This document shows positions 6,898 to 14,238 of a stretch of 15,714 nt of DNA, in pieces. Below the pieces are notes generated by a model. It had not been told where the DNA came from and made no database searches. It saw nothing but the letters and a program-made list of their open reading frames with translations. This DNA is from B16-G9 sp964400655 (lineage in GTDB: Bacteria > Bacteroidota > Bacteroidia > Bacteroidales > F082). The stretch's first letter is position 1; each line of letters opens with the position of its first letter. The position numbers were made by a program, and so were the translations under genes. The stretch spans positions 1 through 15,714 of the forward strand of contig CAYNVN010000013.1 of NCBI GenBank assembly GCA_964400655.1, in the 5' to 3' direction.

Positions 6898-6905
6898 CAA
6901 ATGTA
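6898..6905 (-). promoter_or_regulatory. -7 box of the topA promoter
   Basis: The minus strand reads TACATTTG, a perfect TAnnTTTG match, 40 bp upstream of the topA ATG. No clear TTTG is found at the usual -33 spacing, so strength cannot be judged. The remainder of the 150-bp gap up to the FG-GAP gene shows no convincing terminator. Confidence 0.5.
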
Positions 6906-7007
6906 ATACAATAATATAATCGGGAATCTAAATTTAAATATATGAATTTTGTAATATGAAAAACACAGGGGTTATCAGCAGATGGTAAACAATTTTGATG
7001 CAGCTAT

Positions 7008-8507
7008 TTACCAGTTGATATAATGTATTATAAAATTGGTTGATTTATAGGAGTCAATTATTTGATCGCGGGAAAGTTTTGCTTCGTTATAGGTTTCAAA
7101 ACCATTGGAAGTACGGTGTCCCCGATCGGTTTTTGCCCAGTTTGGCACCTGTTTTAACAGCAATTCATTAAATTTATAAGTAAGATGATATTTTTTGTAC
7201 TCTTTATGAATATTGCTGATATACATATGATAGGCTTTGTTATTTCCCCCTGTGGGATCGCAATAGCAGGATGAAAACACGTAGTAATAATAAGGTCCGA
7301 GATTAACCTTTGGTGTTACCGCTTCGTTGAATATGCTTTCGGCAACCTCTTTTTTTATCACCGGATTAATGGTGTTTTTGTAAACCTTTGAGATAAAGTC
7401 GTAGCAAATGGTAACCCCTGCAATAAACAGATCCAAATCGCCGTCGCCATCGTAGTCGCCCCATTTGGCAATACCGGTAGCAACGCCGGGAAGTCCTGCC
7501 ACAATATCACGGAAAGCAAATCCTCCCATATTTTCATACACCCGTGTATATGAGCGTTCCAGCGATTCGCCGGTCATCACAATATCCAAATCTCCGTCAT
7601 GGTCAAAATCGCCGAGATCTACCGAGCAGCCTTTTAACCCTCTGATACTAACGGGAACCTCTCTGAAATATAAAGAATCGTTGCTGTAAATTTTGCATGT
7701 GGGATAACCATACTCATCTTCACCGCTAACAATAAAATCCAAATCGCCGTCATTATCAAGATCGCCCCATTTGGCACAACTGTTTTTTAACCCCGTAAAA
7801 TTTTGAGCAAGGCGTTTATATTTTTTATTTTTCAGAACATACACGGCAGTAAACGGTTTGTTCCCCGCATCTCCGGTGATAAGCACATCAAGTTTACCAT
7901 CCTTATTAAAATCGCCCCAGTCGGCATTACCGAAATATACTCCCGGTATTCCGGTAACCGTTTCGCTTAATATTCCGTTATCGTTACGGTAGATAATGGT
8001 TGAAAGCCTGTTGCGGGCATCTCTGCCCGTGGCGAGCAAATCCAAATCCTTATCGTTGTCATAATCGCCCCAAACCAACGAACCGTCGGTAAGCGGAACA
8101 AACATTTGATTTATCCTTTGGTAACGATAGGAGCCGGTATTTTTAAACAACTGCATCACGGAAGTATTGTACCGGGTTAACCCCGACATTACAATATCCA
8201 TATCGCCGTCGCCGTCGTAATCGCCCTGTGCAGATGCCGCATTATACAGTTCCGGGAAAATATTTTTAACATACACAAAGTGGTTTGCATCTTTGTACTT
8301 ATTACTCTGGCTGGTTACAAAATGGTTGTCGTTAAGAAAATAATCTCCGGTAACCCAAATGCCTTTATGTTTGCTGTGCGGCACATCCAGCCACTGGGCA
8401 GCAGGTTGCATAACGCCTTTAAGGTTTGTTTTTACCTCCACAAAAACCTGTGCCTGTGCAAAAACAATTATAAAAAGGAAAAAAATAATCGGAGCAAACT
8501 TTTTCAT
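7008..8507 (-). CDS. Secreted FG-GAP/VCBS repeat beta-propeller protein
   Basis: The 499-residue product starts with a Sec signal peptide (MKK, then FAPIIFFLFIIVFAQA, cleavage after about residue 19 before QVFVEV). Residues 95-364 contain six repeats at 50-52-residue intervals (95, 147, 198, 248, 299, 350). Each carries a calcium-loop core such as G-D-Y-D-G-D-G-D-x-D followed by hydrophobics and T/S-G. A seventh, degenerate blade may lie at about 50-60 (WVTGDYFLND). This predicts an integrin-alpha-like propeller, probably calcium-stabilised and extracellular or periplasmic. Residues 380-499 form a separate C-terminal region (aromatic run, then SSCYCDPTGG) that I do not recognise. No type IX secretion sorting domain is evident. 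The role is unknown; adhesion or polymer binding is only a guess. Confidence 0.85.
   Translation of the reverse strand: MKKFAPIIFFLFIIVFAQAQVFVEVKTNLKGVMQPAAQWLDVPHSKHKGIWVTGDYFLNDNHFVTSQSNKYKDANHFVYVKNIFPELYNAASAQGDYDGDGDMDIVMSGLTRYNTSVMQLFKNTGSYRYQRINQMFVPLTDGSLVWGDYDNDKDLDLLATGRDARNRLSTIIYRNDNGILSETVTGIPGVYFGNADWGDFNKDGKLDVLITGDAGNKPFTAVYVLKNKKYKRLAQNFTGLKNSCAKWGDLDNDGDLDFIVSGEDEYGYPTCKIYSNDSLYFREVPVSIRGLKGCSVDLGDFDHDGDLDIVMTGESLERSYTRVYENMGGFAFRDIVAGLPGVATGIAKWGDYDGDGDLDLFIAGVTICYDFISKVYKNTINPVIKKEVAESIFNEAVTPKVNLGPYYYYVFSSCYCDPTGGNNKAYHMYISNIHKEYKKYHLTYKFNELLLKQVPNWAKTDRGHRTSNGFETYNEAKLSRDQIIDSYKSTNFIIHYINW
7416..8225 (-). repeat. Six tandem FG-GAP blades in the coding sequence
   Basis: The six GD-x-D/N-x-D-x-D-x-D cores give a periodic DNA signal of about 153 bp on the plus strand, with related phrases such as tcgccgtcgtaatcgccc and close variants. 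The regular spacing indicates duplication of a roughly 51-codon unit. Divergence between units is high enough that the array should be stable. Confidence 0.85.
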
Positions 8508-8529
8508 AATATTGTTAAAAACAGATTTT

Positions 8530-8537
8530 CAAAGATA
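8530..8537 (-). promoter_or_regulatory. -7 box upstream of the FG-GAP gene
   Basis: The minus strand reads TATCTTTG, a perfect match, 22 bp before the ATG at 8507 and inside the 57-bp gap after the peptidase gene. The FG-GAP gene therefore probably has its own promoter. No clear -33 element is found at the right distance. Confidence 0.45.
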
Positions 8538-8564
8538 GAAAATAGTAGTCAGATTACTAAATCC

Positions 8565-10703
8565 CTACAAATTATCTTTAAAATATTCGGCAATTTTGGT
8601 GTAGAGATGTGCGCGATCTTTTCCTCTTACGTTATGACCGTGTCCGGGATAGACAAAATAATCCATCTGTTTACCCTTTTTGATGGCTGTTTGCAAAAAC
8701 ACCAAACTCTGTTGCCAAACAACCGTCGGGTCCATGGTACCGTGAATAATCATCAGTTTTCCTTCGAGGTTATCCACATAGTTTAAAGTACTGGCATTTT
8801 TATAACCTTCGGGGTTGGTTTGCGGGGTGTCCATATAGCGTTCGCCGTACATCACCTCGTAATATTTCCAGTCGATAACCGGCCCTCCGGCAACGGCAAC
8901 TTTGAAAACCCCCGGTTTTCTGAGTTTTAACGATACGGTCATAAAACCGCCGTAGCTCCAGCCGTCAACCCCTATTCTTGTGGTATCAACGTAGGGCAAC
9001 GACTTTAAGTAATCCACACCGGTCATCTGGTCTTCAATTTCGGCAGTACCAACATTTCTGAAAATTGCCTGTTCAAATGCTTTGCCCCTGTTTGCCGAAC
9101 CCCGGTTGTCGAGGGTAAAAACAACAAAGCCCTGTTGCGCCAGATAATTTAAAAAGAAACCGGCACCTCCCATCCACGAGTCGGTGATAAGCTGTGCGTG
9201 AGGCCCTCCATACACATAAATTATTGCCGGATATTTTTTTGTGGAATCAAAATCGGGAGGGGTAATGATTCTGCTGTAAAGTTCGGGTCTGTTATCGGGT
9301 TTAAGGGTAAATATTTTTGTTTTACCCAGTTTATAATCTTTTAATGGATGATTGTTTTCTTTAATAGTTCTGATTTCTTTCCCTTTATAATTTACCAGTT
9401 TGTATTGGCGGGCTGTTTCGGTATTGCTATATACATCAATTAAATATTTACCGTCGTAACTAACAATTCCCGAGTGTGTGCCGTGATCGGGTGTTAAACG
9501 GGTCAGATTGGTTGCATTAAGGTTTATGGAATAGATGTTTTGTTGCAGCGGACTCTCTTTGGTGGCTTTAAAGATGATTTTATTTTTTCCGTAAAATCCC
9601 ATAAAACCGGTAACCACCCAGGGTCCCTTTGTAAGCTGCCTTATAAGCTCACCTTCGGTATTGTACAAATAGAGGTGATTGTATCCGTCGCGTTCGCTAA
9701 ACCAGATAAACTCGTTTGAATTGTCGGGATTGAAATAGAGCGGATGTTCGGGTTCAACATATTTTGAATCTTTTTCCTCGAACAGGGTTTTTACCATTTC
9801 ACCGGTAGCCACATCGTATTTATTTAGTTTCAGATGATTTTGATCTCTGTTAAGAATGGCAATGTAGATATATTTACCCGAAGGGTCCCATGTAACAGCC
9901 GTTAAATAGTGGTCTTTAGGTTCGCCGGTTTTCATAAAAACCGTTTTGCCTGTTTCCGGATTAAAAACGCCCAGTGTTACCTGATGGCTTGTTTCGCCGG
10001 CCATGGGATATTTTGTGTTTTCCACAGAGGCAATACGTGTGTTGATATTTACCAGCGGATAATCGGCAACCATGGTCTCATCTTTACGGTAAAAAGCCAG
10101 TTTTTTTCCGTCGGGCGACCAAAATGTACCGGTGTTGATACCAAACTCAACACGGTGTACCGTTTTACCGTTTACTATTCCCGGATTATCATCGTTAGTA
10201 ACCTGCACTTTATCGCCGTTCATGTTTATAAACAGGTTGTTTTTAATGGTATAGGCAATATAACGGCTCTTTTTGTTAAAGTCGATGTTTTCGGCCGTAT
10301 CGGGAAGCTGTGCAAAATTGTTTAGCCGGTGATTTTCCAGATTAAAATCGTACCAGCGGTTACCGGTATTAAAATAGATTTCTCCGTCATTAAAAAACGA
10401 TACCGAAGGCAGCCTTTTCAACGAATCGAAACCTTTGGCTGACATCGCAGCATTCAGGTCATCCGGAGTGAGTAATAATGTTTCGCTTCCACCGCGTGCC
10501 GATACTTTATAAAGGTTATTATCTTTAGCATATACATAGTAATTGCTGTTGGGCAACCATTTTAATTGTGCCACCCGTACCGGATAAAGTTTCGGGTTCA
10601 TCCATACGGCATCTTCAACGGTTAACATTTTATTTTGTGCCGAAACGGTATAACCGGTAAAAAACAGCAGGGTAATTAAAAATAAACCGACATATTTTTT
10701 CAT
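8565..10703 (-). CDS. Secreted S9-family dipeptidyl/prolyl tripeptidyl peptidase (DPP-IV type)
   Basis: This 712-residue serine exopeptidase should remove short N-terminal peptides, probably after proline, in the periplasm or outside. It begins with a signal peptide (MKKYVGLFLITLLFFTGYTVSAQ). Residues about 30-470 form the eight-bladed propeller of the DPP-IV N-domain, and about 475-712 form the alpha/beta hydrolase. The catalytic triad is visible: Ser583 in GWSYGG, Asp658 in HGTMDPT and His690 in GHGHN. The spacing (75 and 32) equals what I recall for Porphyromonas gingivalis PtpA. Only one glutamate (Glu186, in HRVEFG) stands where DPP-IV carries a Glu-Glu pair, which favours a PtpA-like specificity. 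This is inference from motif spacing; a plain DPP-IV activity remains possible. Confidence 0.92.
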   Translation of the reverse strand: MKKYVGLFLITLLFFTGYTVSAQNKMLTVEDAVWMNPKLYPVRVAQLKWLPNSNYYVYAKDNNLYKVSARGGSETLLLTPDDLNAAMSAKGFDSLKRLPSVSFFNDGEIYFNTGNRWYDFNLENHRLNNFAQLPDTAENIDFNKKSRYIAYTIKNNLFINMNGDKVQVTNDDNPGIVNGKTVHRVEFGINTGTFWSPDGKKLAFYRKDETMVADYPLVNINTRIASVENTKYPMAGETSHQVTLGVFNPETGKTVFMKTGEPKDHYLTAVTWDPSGKYIYIAILNRDQNHLKLNKYDVATGEMVKTLFEEKDSKYVEPEHPLYFNPDNSNEFIWFSERDGYNHLYLYNTEGELIRQLTKGPWVVTGFMGFYGKNKIIFKATKESPLQQNIYSINLNATNLTRLTPDHGTHSGIVSYDGKYLIDVYSNTETARQYKLVNYKGKEIRTIKENNHPLKDYKLGKTKIFTLKPDNRPELYSRIITPPDFDSTKKYPAIIYVYGGPHAQLITDSWMGGAGFFLNYLAQQGFVVFTLDNRGSANRGKAFEQAIFRNVGTAEIEDQMTGVDYLKSLPYVDTTRIGVDGWSYGGFMTVSLKLRKPGVFKVAVAGGPVIDWKYYEVMYGERYMDTPQTNPEGYKNASTLNYVDNLEGKLMIIHGTMDPTVVWQQSLVFLQTAIKKGKQMDYFVYPGHGHNVRGKDRAHLYTKIAEYFKDNL

Positions 10704-10741
10704 AACAAAAGTTGTTTTTCTGTGTTTATATTGCGAGCCGG

Positions 10742-10749
10742 TAAAATTA
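10742..10749 (-). promoter_or_regulatory. Possible -7 box for the S9 peptidase gene
   Basis: The minus strand reads TAATTTTA, one mismatch from TAnnTTTG, with TTTA about 19 bp further upstream as a weak -33 match. It lies 38 bp before the ATG at 10703. A second partial match (TTACTTTG at 10816-10809) cannot be excluded. The remaining gap up to pabA at 10922 shows no gene. Confidence 0.35.
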
Positions 10750-10921
10750 CTTAAAAAATGAGTATGGATAAATTTAAGTGAAAGAGCATACGGGGTTTGA
10801 AGTGTTCAAAGTAACTTTTAACAAATTTGAATGATGTAAGGTTGTTTCGGGAAATATGAGTTTAAAGCCTCTTCGGGCGGTAATAAGCAACCGGCGATGG
10901 TATTCCGGAACATTTTCGGTT

Positions 10922-11491
10922 TTACCGGTGTGTATTAACCCAGTTTCCGATCATCTCACGTCCAAAATCCGTCATAACCGATTCGGGATGAAACAGAAGT
11001 CCCGTTACATCAAACCGTTTATGGGTTACGCCCATAATCAGGTTCTGTTCATCACGAACCAAAACTTCCAACGCATCGGGCAGAGACTGTTCGTCAACAT
11101 ACCACGAGTGGTAATGGCCTATACCAAAGGTTACGGGTAGGTTTTTAAAAATATAGTGTTGGTTAGCAATGGAGGCTTTGTTGCGGTAACCGTGCAGGGG
11201 ATGAACAAGTTTTTTATGTTTTCCGCCAAAAAGTTCCACAACGGCTTCCTGCCCCAGGCAAATACCGAGAATGGATGAGGAGGTATGGTTTTGCCTCAGA
11301 AATTCCATTAACTGCCCCGCTTCGGCGGCAATGCCCGGCCCGGGAGAGATTAGTATTTTATCGTAAGGTTTGGAGAGGTTCAGCAGTTTATCGTTTTTTA
11401 CAATATCAAATCCGGTAACCCCGCACTGTTTTATCAACTGAACCAGGTTGTAGGTAAAAGAGTCGTAATTGTCGATGATTAGAAGGTTCAA
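10922..11491 (-). CDS. pabA: Aminodeoxychorismate/anthranilate synthase glutamine amidotransferase subunit
   Basis: This class I glutamine amidotransferase releases ammonia from glutamine and channels it to the chorismate-binding partner. The 189-residue protein shows LLIIDNYDSFTYNLVQ at the start, the oxyanion-region SPGPG (residues 49-53), the nucleophile Cys78 in GICLGQEAV, and His168/Glu170 in LLFHPES. The usual GICLGHQ reads GICLGQE here, a mild departure. With pabB and pabC as near neighbours and no trp genes visible, the partner is probably PabB, although PabA/TrpG proteins can serve both. No ATG is available before the conserved start, so TTG at 11491 is used. It lies 29 bp after the HEPN remnant and is probably cotranscribed with the MNT gene. 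Confidence 0.9.
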   Translation of the reverse strand: MNLLIIDNYDSFTYNLVQLIKQCGVTGFDIVKNDKLLNLSKPYDKILISPGPGIAAEAGQLMEFLRQNHTSSSILGICLGQEAVVELFGGKHKKLVHPLHGYRNKASIANQHYIFKNLPVTFGIGHYHSWYVDEQSLPDALEVLVRDEQNLIMGVTHKRFDVTGLLFHPESVMTDFGREMIGNWVNTHR

Positions 11492-11520
11492 AATGTAATT
11501 GCTATTTTGGTAAGGTTCTA

Positions 11521-11613
11521 TTAATCATAATTCAGATTTTCAGTATATCGCCTTATTTTTAATGACGATTCAAGCATGTCTTCAAGTAATAATTTTAAAT
11601 CTCTTTTAGACAT
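11521..11613 (-). pseudogene. Truncated HEPN (DUF86-like) toxin remnant
   Basis: An ATG at 11613 overlaps the MNT stop by 8 bp, the usual HEPN/MNT coupling. It opens a frame reading MSKRDLKLLLEDMLES followed by SLKIRRYTENLNYD and TAA. This resembles the first helix and following segment of DUF86-type HEPN toxins (roughly M-x-x-R-D-x-x-x-L-x-D-x-L-E-x-x-x-x-I-x-x-Y-T), which normally run to about 110-140 residues. Only 30 residues remain. The catalytic R-x(4-6)-H motif of the HEPN RNase lies further on and is missing, and none of the three downstream frames resumes the domain before pabA. The toxin is therefore predicted to be dead. A truncated leader peptide is an alternative reading. Confidence 0.6.
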
Positions 11614-11896
11614 AGGTTAAGTCCGGTTGAATTTGTTTAAAATATTTTTCCTTAATTCCCTTTCTTGAAACCAAATCAACTTTAAAGCCAATCAGGTTTT
11701 CAATTTCTTCTGCCAAATCGATAAAACGAATTCCAATTTTATCATTAAATTCCACAATGATGTCAAGGTCGCTCATTTCATCCTGTTCTTTACGGGCATA
11801 CGAACCGAAAACAGCCATTGATTTAATGGGGTAATCGGCATAGAGTTGCTGCTTGTGGTCCGTTAATATTTTTTTTATTTCCTGAAGCGTTTTCAT
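11606..11896 (-). CDS. MNT-type nucleotidyltransferase (HEPN/MNT antitoxin, MntA-like)
   Basis: This 96-residue protein is a minimal nucleotidyltransferase of the pol-beta superfamily. In characterised HEPN/MNT pairs the MNT protein neutralises the HEPN RNase by transferring AMP to a tyrosine near its active site. The catalytic signature is intact: Gly31-Ser32, ten residues, then Asp43-x-Asp45, with a third carboxylate at Asp74 (FKVDLVS). Length and layout fit the family. Its partner gene begins within its last codons but is truncated, so this is probably an orphan antitoxin. It separates pabA from pabB and appears to head a short transcript running into pabA. Confidence 0.88.
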   Translation of the reverse strand: MKTLQEIKKILTDHKQQLYADYPIKSMAVFGSYARKEQDEMSDLDIIVEFNDKIGIRFIDLAEEIENLIGFKVDLVSRKGIKEKYFKQIQPDLTYV

Positions 11897-11900
11897 GTTT

Positions 11901-11908
11901 CAAAGTTA
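11901..11908 (-). promoter_or_regulatory. -7 box upstream of the MNT gene
   Basis: The minus strand reads TAACTTTG, a perfect TAnnTTTG, ending only 4 bp before the ATG at 11896. A start site about 6 bp downstream would fall at the start codon, implying a leaderless or nearly leaderless mRNA. No well-spaced -33 box is obvious. Confidence 0.4.
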
Positions 11909-11964
11909 CAATTTTTTTAAACACAACTATTTGTAATACTTTTTAAGCCATTCCTTAAAAACCT

Positions 11965-11972
11965 TACTTTTG
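11965..11972 (+). promoter_or_regulatory. -7 box of the pabBC promoter
   Basis: TACTTTTG at 11965-11972 is a perfect TAnnTTTG match, 19 bp before the pabB ATG. A TTTT at 11940-11943, 21 bp upstream, is a weak -33 candidate. It fires away from the MNT gene promoter, and the two -7 boxes are 56 bp apart. Confidence 0.5.
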
Positions 11973-11991
11973 CCCTAAACCGACCCAGTAA

Positions 11992-12957
11992 ATGGAACAG
12001 GCTGCAAAAATAATGAACCGACTTGGAAAAGAGAAAACCCCTTTTCTTTTTGTTATTGATTTTGCCATGCGCAAACCGCTGATTGTTCCGCTGGATGAAA
12101 TTGATGCAACCGAAATACTGTTTGACGTGAACGGCCAAACCAATGCAAGGGGCCGGCCTGAAACTGATAAAACGCTTGAATTTAACGCAACACCTGTTTC
12201 AAAAGAGGTTTACTGTAAAGCATTTCAAACCGTTCAGCACCACATCCGCCGCGGCGATTCGTTTTTACTGAACCTTACCATGCCTTCAACCGTTGAAACC
12301 AATTATTCGTTACGGGAAATATTTTACCGAAGCGAGGCCAGGTACAAATTGTGGCTCAGGGATAAGCTGGTGGTTTTTTCGCCCGAAATTTTTGTAAAGG
12401 TTAACAACGGAATCATTAGCTCTTACCCCATGAAAGGTACCATGGATGCCTCCTTGCCCGATGCTGCGGAACGGTTGCTGGCCTCGGAAAAGGAGCTGGC
12501 CGAACACTATACCATTGTAGATTTGATTCGCAACGATTTAAGCATGGTATCGGAAAATGTTGAGGTGGTACGTTTCCGTTACATCGACCGGCTTAAAACC
12601 CACAAAGGAGCGTTGTTGCAGATGAGTTCCGAAATAAGGGGAACGTTGCCCGATGATTATTCAGGACAAATCGGCGATATTTTGTTGAGGCTGCTGCCTG
12701 CCGGTTCCATATCGGGAGCACCCAAAAAGAAAACCGTTGATATTATCTGTAGTGTTGAAAACTACGACAGGGGCTTTTATACCGGAATATTCGGTATTTT
12801 CGACGGGATAAACCTCGACAGCGGGGTAATGATAAGATATATGGAGCAGACCAATACAGGTATGGTATATAAAAGCGGAGGCGGTATTACGGCCAACAGC
12901 ATTTGCGAAGAAGAGTACCGGGAATTAATTGATAAGATTTATGTACCCACTGCTTGA
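11992..12957 (+). CDS. pabB: Aminodeoxychorismate synthase component I (short form)
   Basis: PabB converts chorismate and ammonia to 4-amino-4-deoxychorismate for folate synthesis. The 321 residues carry the whole chorismate-binding domain: SYPMKGTM with Lys148, HYTIVDLIRNDLS (172-184), LLPAGSISGAPKKKT (234-248), RGFYTG (260-265) and SGGGIT (295-300). The lysine in P-M-K-G-T marks the PabB type, since anthranilate synthases have alanine in the equivalent P-I-A-G-T. Compared with E. coli PabB (453 residues), roughly the first 130 residues, which hold the tryptophan-pocket part of the N-terminal domain, are missing, as in other short forms. The 3' end overlaps pabC by 17 bp, so the two are translationally coupled. 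Its amidotransferase partner is the divergent pabA. Confidence 0.93.
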   Translation: MEQAAKIMNRLGKEKTPFLFVIDFAMRKPLIVPLDEIDATEILFDVNGQTNARGRPETDKTLEFNATPVSKEVYCKAFQTVQHHIRRGDSFLLNLTMPSTVETNYSLREIFYRSEARYKLWLRDKLVVFSPEIFVKVNNGIISSYPMKGTMDASLPDAAERLLASEKELAEHYTIVDLIRNDLSMVSENVEVVRFRYIDRLKTHKGALLQMSSEIRGTLPDDYSGQIGDILLRLLPAGSISGAPKKKTVDIICSVENYDRGFYTGIFGIFDGINLDSGVMIRYMEQTNTGMVYKSGGGITANSICEEEYRELIDKIYVPTA

Positions 12958-13537
12958 AACCATACGGTTTGAAAAGGGTACGTTCGGCAACAGCCACTAC
13001 CATGTAAGGCGCATGATGCAATCGGCGGAACAGTATTTTGGCCGCCGGTTAGAGTTTGACCCTGTAAAGGTATTGTATAAAGCACAACTGTTGATGAGCG
13101 GCAAAACGGGACTTTTTAAGTTCAGGTTGTTGTACAATATCAGCAGTTATCAGCAGAAGTTTATTCCTTACCGGCTGCCCGAAATTAAAACCCTGAAACT
13201 GGTAACCGATGATGAAATTGAGTACGGCTGTAAGTATTCGGATCGAAGCGCGCTCAACAAATTAAGAGAACAGCGCGGCCATGCCGATGATGTTTTAATT
13301 GTTAAAAACGGAATGGTTACCGACACCTCTTTTGCCAACATTTTGTTTTACGACGGTTCGGAATGGATAACGCCTAAACATCCGCTTTTACCCGGAACCC
13401 GCCGTGCATTTTTACTGGATTCGGGAGTTATCTCGGAAGCAATCATTAAACCCGTCGATCTTCCGGCATTTCGGCAGGCAGTTATTATTAATGCCATGAT
13501 TAGGTTTGAAGACAAAATGGAAATTTCCGTATTATAA
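12941..13537 (+). CDS. pabC: Class IV aminotransferase, probable aminodeoxychorismate lyase
   Basis: The PabC-type lyase uses pyridoxal phosphate to split aminodeoxychorismate into para-aminobenzoate and pyruvate. The 198-residue protein begins MYPLLETIRFEKG, a typical family start. It carries the presumed PLP lysine Lys98 in CKYSDR, then VLIVKNGMVTDTSFANI (the E/D-T-S-x-x-N-I block) and ITPKHPLLPGTRRAFLL. It is shorter than E. coli PabC (269), with less N-terminal sequence. The ATG at 12941 was chosen over an in-frame TTG at 12929 because the conserved protein begins there. It lies inside the end of pabB. Branched-chain or D-amino acid aminotransferases share the fold, but the pabB overlap makes the lyase role likely. 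Confidence 0.88.
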   Translation: MYPLLETIRFEKGTFGNSHYHVRRMMQSAEQYFGRRLEFDPVKVLYKAQLLMSGKTGLFKFRLLYNISSYQQKFIPYRLPEIKTLKLVTDDEIEYGCKYSDRSALNKLREQRGHADDVLIVKNGMVTDTSFANILFYDGSEWITPKHPLLPGTRRAFLLDSGVISEAIIKPVDLPAFRQAVIINAMIRFEDKMEISVL

Positions 13538-13663
13538 GCTGAAAGTATTTTTAATGGCAGGTGTTTTTAAGTATGCACCATAGTCGTAGTAGATATTTTT
13601 TCATTACCGCTTTTTCGGGTTATTGAATAATAACTGATTTTTAGTTTAATAAATCTGCAATAA

Positions 13664-14206
13664 CTAACGGTTTTTGTTCAAATAATTGGTTAACTGTTTT
13701 ATTAATTTCTTTTTTTGGCTTGGTTTTTTAGCTTTTCTTACAATTATTTCCCCTTTTTTGTTAACAATAACAAACCTTGGCAACGACAATTTTCCCATTA
13801 CGTTTTTGTAAACGTTGTTCATAAAAACACTACGTTTTTGTGTATAATAATTGTAGCCGGTAAGGTTGTAATTATTTACCAGGGTTTTCCATTTGTTGAT
13901 GCTTAATTTTTTTTCTTCTTTACTTTTTGTTTTTCTTTCCACGGCAATATAAAGCCTTATAATTTTATTTTTTTCGAAGAAGTCATCTAATTCGGCATCA
14001 TGCTTTAGTTCATTCAAACACGGCGAACACCACGATGCCCAAAAATCTATGTAAACAACATCTCCGTGAAATTGCGATAAAAGTTCGCTTAATGAGGTAA
14101 ACTCTTTTGTCAGGAATATTTGTTTGTTTTCAGTAGTGTTTTGTCCTGTGGCATTGAGTAATATCATTATCAATGCTGCAATAAAAGAAAAAACATTTTT
14201 TTTCAT
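13664..14206 (-). CDS. Secreted thioredoxin-like protein (TlpA/ResA type)
   Basis: This is a predicted exported thiol-disulfide oxidoreductase of 180 residues. It has a signal peptide (MKKNVFSFIAALIMILLNATG, cleavage near residue 21, no lipobox cysteine). A thioredoxin fold follows with VVYIDFWASWC-S-P-C; the redox cysteines are Cys60 and Cys63. The later LPRFVIVNKKGEI strand contains the conserved cis-proline region. The protein is lysine-rich throughout. Family members reduce cytochrome c or other envelope thiols; the partner is unknown here. The start was set at the ATG at 14206, since the longer frame begins at a TTG three codons earlier and the signal peptide starts at MKKN. It lies 32 bp after the ABC ATPase gene, so it may be in that operon. 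Confidence 0.88.
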   Translation of the reverse strand: MKKNVFSFIAALIMILLNATGQNTTENKQIFLTKEFTSLSELLSQFHGDVVYIDFWASWCSPCLNELKHDAELDDFFEKNKIIRLYIAVERKTKSKEEKKLSINKWKTLVNNYNLTGYNYYTQKRSVFMNNVYKNVMGKLSLPRFVIVNKKGEIIVRKAKKPSQKKKLIKQLTNYLNKNR

Positions 14207-14238
14207 ATTTGACAATCTTTAACTGTTGTTTTTTGATT

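Noticed and set aside
7416..8225. Periodic repeats considered as a CRISPR or DNA-level tandem array
   Set aside because: The periodicity of about 153 bp is in frame and encodes FG-GAP blades; repeat units are divergent and there are no spacers.
9909..10325. 138-residue plus-strand frame inside the S9 peptidase gene
   Set aside because: It is antisense to a confirmed coding region and its composition reflects the reverse of the peptidase codons; no domain is seen.
10856..11140. 94-residue plus-strand frame across the 3' end of pabA
   Set aside because: Most of it is the complement of pabA, with no family resemblance.
13556..13584. Weak hairpin (GGTG with CACC) after pabC as a terminator
   Set aside because: Only four or five pairs with a long loop and no adjacent T-run in the right place, so not reported as a terminator.
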